NCBI GenBank assembly: GCA_034440115.1 | Contig: JAWXBM010000042.1 | Span: forward strand, 34,928 to 98,927 | Origin: JAWXBM01 sp034440115 | GTDB lineage: Bacteria; Pseudomonadota; Gammaproteobacteria; Xanthomonadales; SZUA-36 | Reading direction: 5' to 3' | Length of the DNA: 64,000 nt | Shown here: positions 63,263-64,000 of the stretch, in pieces | How the letters are laid out: each line of letters begins with the position of its first letter | How positions within the stretch are numbered: position 1 is the first letter of the stretch | Made by a program: the position numbers and the translations under genes | Notes under the pieces: generated by a model | What the model was told of the DNA's origin: nothing | The model's database searches: none | The model's input: the letters and a program-made list of their open reading frames with translations, nothing else

Positions 63263-64000
63263 GACCTGACAGCTTCCAATGGGTGATGGCAAGCCTGGAA
63301 GTGTGCGTGCTCATCGGGTTTTAGCGCTGGAAGTTGCCGTCTGCAAAGATCGGTAGCAGATGAACACCGTTCTGCAAAGGCGCAGCCGGTTAGTCTCAGG
63401 TGCAGCGCGTGTAACTTCCCGGGTATCGCCTCGATGGGTTGTGGACGTGGCAAGCCGATGCGTGGTGTGGCCTGTAGCAAAGCCGCGGTATAAGGATGCC
63501 GTGGTTGACTCAACAAGCGCTCAGTCGGGCCACTTTCAATAATTCGACCGGCGTACATGACGAGAGTGCGATGGCAGATCCGGGCTACGGCAGCGAGGTC
63601 GTGGGAAATCAGCAGAATGGCAGTGCCGTAGCGTTTGGCCGCTTGTTGCAGCAAAGACAGCACCTGGTCGCGGCTGGAAATATCCAGAGCAGATGTGGCT
63701 TCGTCGGCGATCAGCACGGCTGGCTTACAACTCAGGGCCATGGCTACCATGACGCGCTGTCGCATGCCGCCCGATAATTGATGGGGATAGCTGGCGAGTA
63801 TGCGATCGCCGTCATTGAGCCCGCATTCGGCCAGGCTGGCGCTGGCAATGGAACGGGCACCGCGGCGATCAACAGCTAAATGCCTCTGAACGACGCGCAG
63901 CATTTGCTGGCCTATGGTGAAAACCGGATCCAAAGCCGCTTGCGGGTCCTGGAAGATCATGGCCAATTGGTGACCACGTAGCATGCTCCAGTGGTTTTCA
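63259..64000 (-). CDS. Oligopeptide/dipeptide ABC transporter ATPase, OppD/DppD-like (partial)
   Basis: Open to the window edge; the Walker A part is missing. From the edge it reads MIFQDPQAALDPV (Q-loop), LSGGMRQRVMVAMALS, VLIADEATSALD and a C-terminal HPYTAALLQATP/CAFAERCSSA domain as in OppD. It is the partner of the OppF-like ATPase, coupled by a four-base overlap. Confidence 0.9.
   Translation of the reverse strand, partial: ENHWSMLRGHQLAMIFQDPQAALDPVFTIGQQMLRVVQRHLAVDRRGARSIASASLAECGLNDGDRILASYPHQLSGGMRQRVMVAMALSCKPAVLIADEATSALDISSRDQVLSLLQQAAKRYGTAILLISHDLAAVARICHRTLVMYAGRIIESGPTERLLSQPRHPYTAALLQATPRIGLPRPQPIEAIPGKLHALHLRLTGCAFAERCSSATDLCRRQLPALKPDEHAHFQACHHPLEAVRS

Noticed and set aside
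1..64000. Search for tRNA, rRNA, CRISPR arrays, insertion sequences and phage genes
   Set aside because: None was recognised by reading; a tRNAscan or repeat search could still find short elements I missed.

Overview
The window looks like one chromosomal segment of a gammaproteobacterium. The case rests on the right half, which carries an oligopeptidase A (PrlC), a long-form SppA, a PspA/PspC pair behind a sigma-54-type promoter, XthA, a Xni-like nuclease, ElaA and a glutaredoxin-rhodanese fusion of a kind I associate with Xanthomonadales. One exported protease ends in a DGFE-type tail, also familiar from that group. Base composition is moderately GC-rich. I saw no rRNA, tRNA, CRISPR array, insertion sequence or phage gene.

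Region 1 (1-14.5 kb) is a carbohydrate-utilisation locus. A truncated UxaA/SuyA-type gene runs off the left edge and is divergent from a plus-strand operon of GntR regulator, PfkB-family sugar kinase and LacD-type aldolase. Facing it is a compact nine-gene minus-strand operon: creatininase-family hydrolase, MalK-like ATPase, NagB-fold protein, binding lipoprotein, two sugar permeases, a small membrane-anchored protein, a ChbG/YdjC deacetylase and an exported GALNS-like sulfatase. A TonB-dependent receptor is divergent from it. Together they suggest desulfation, import, deacetylation, deamination, phosphorylation and aldol cleavage of a sulfated amino sugar, most simply GalNAc-type through tagatose phosphates. 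The NagB-fold protein has a changed active site and there is no obvious amino-sugar kinase, so the route may not be the textbook one.

Region 2 (15-33.8 kb) is an accessory island of C-N bond hydrolases and transporters. It holds two paralogous exported amidohydrolases around an exported metallo-beta-lactamase-fold protein, an exported esterase, a LysR regulator and an MHS-type MFS transporter. It continues with a TauD-like dioxygenase, an M14 carboxypeptidase, a TonB receptor, an exported creatininase-TPR fusion, an NTF2-like protein, a second MFS transporter, a DapA-family lyase and an exported isoaspartyl-peptidase-type hydrolase. The substrate is not evident; an amide- or peptide-like compound is the simplest guess.

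Region 3 (33.8-64 kb) is mostly housekeeping, envelope-stress and proteolysis genes: NUDIX hydrolase, DegQ-like protease, NDH-2, M17 aminopeptidase, MATE pump, PspA/PspC, SppA, M4 protease, hemolysin III, PrlC, XthA, the glutaredoxin fusion, a minimal SET protein and an oligopeptide ABC ATPase pair cut by the right edge. It also has several proteins of unknown function and REP-like palindromes.
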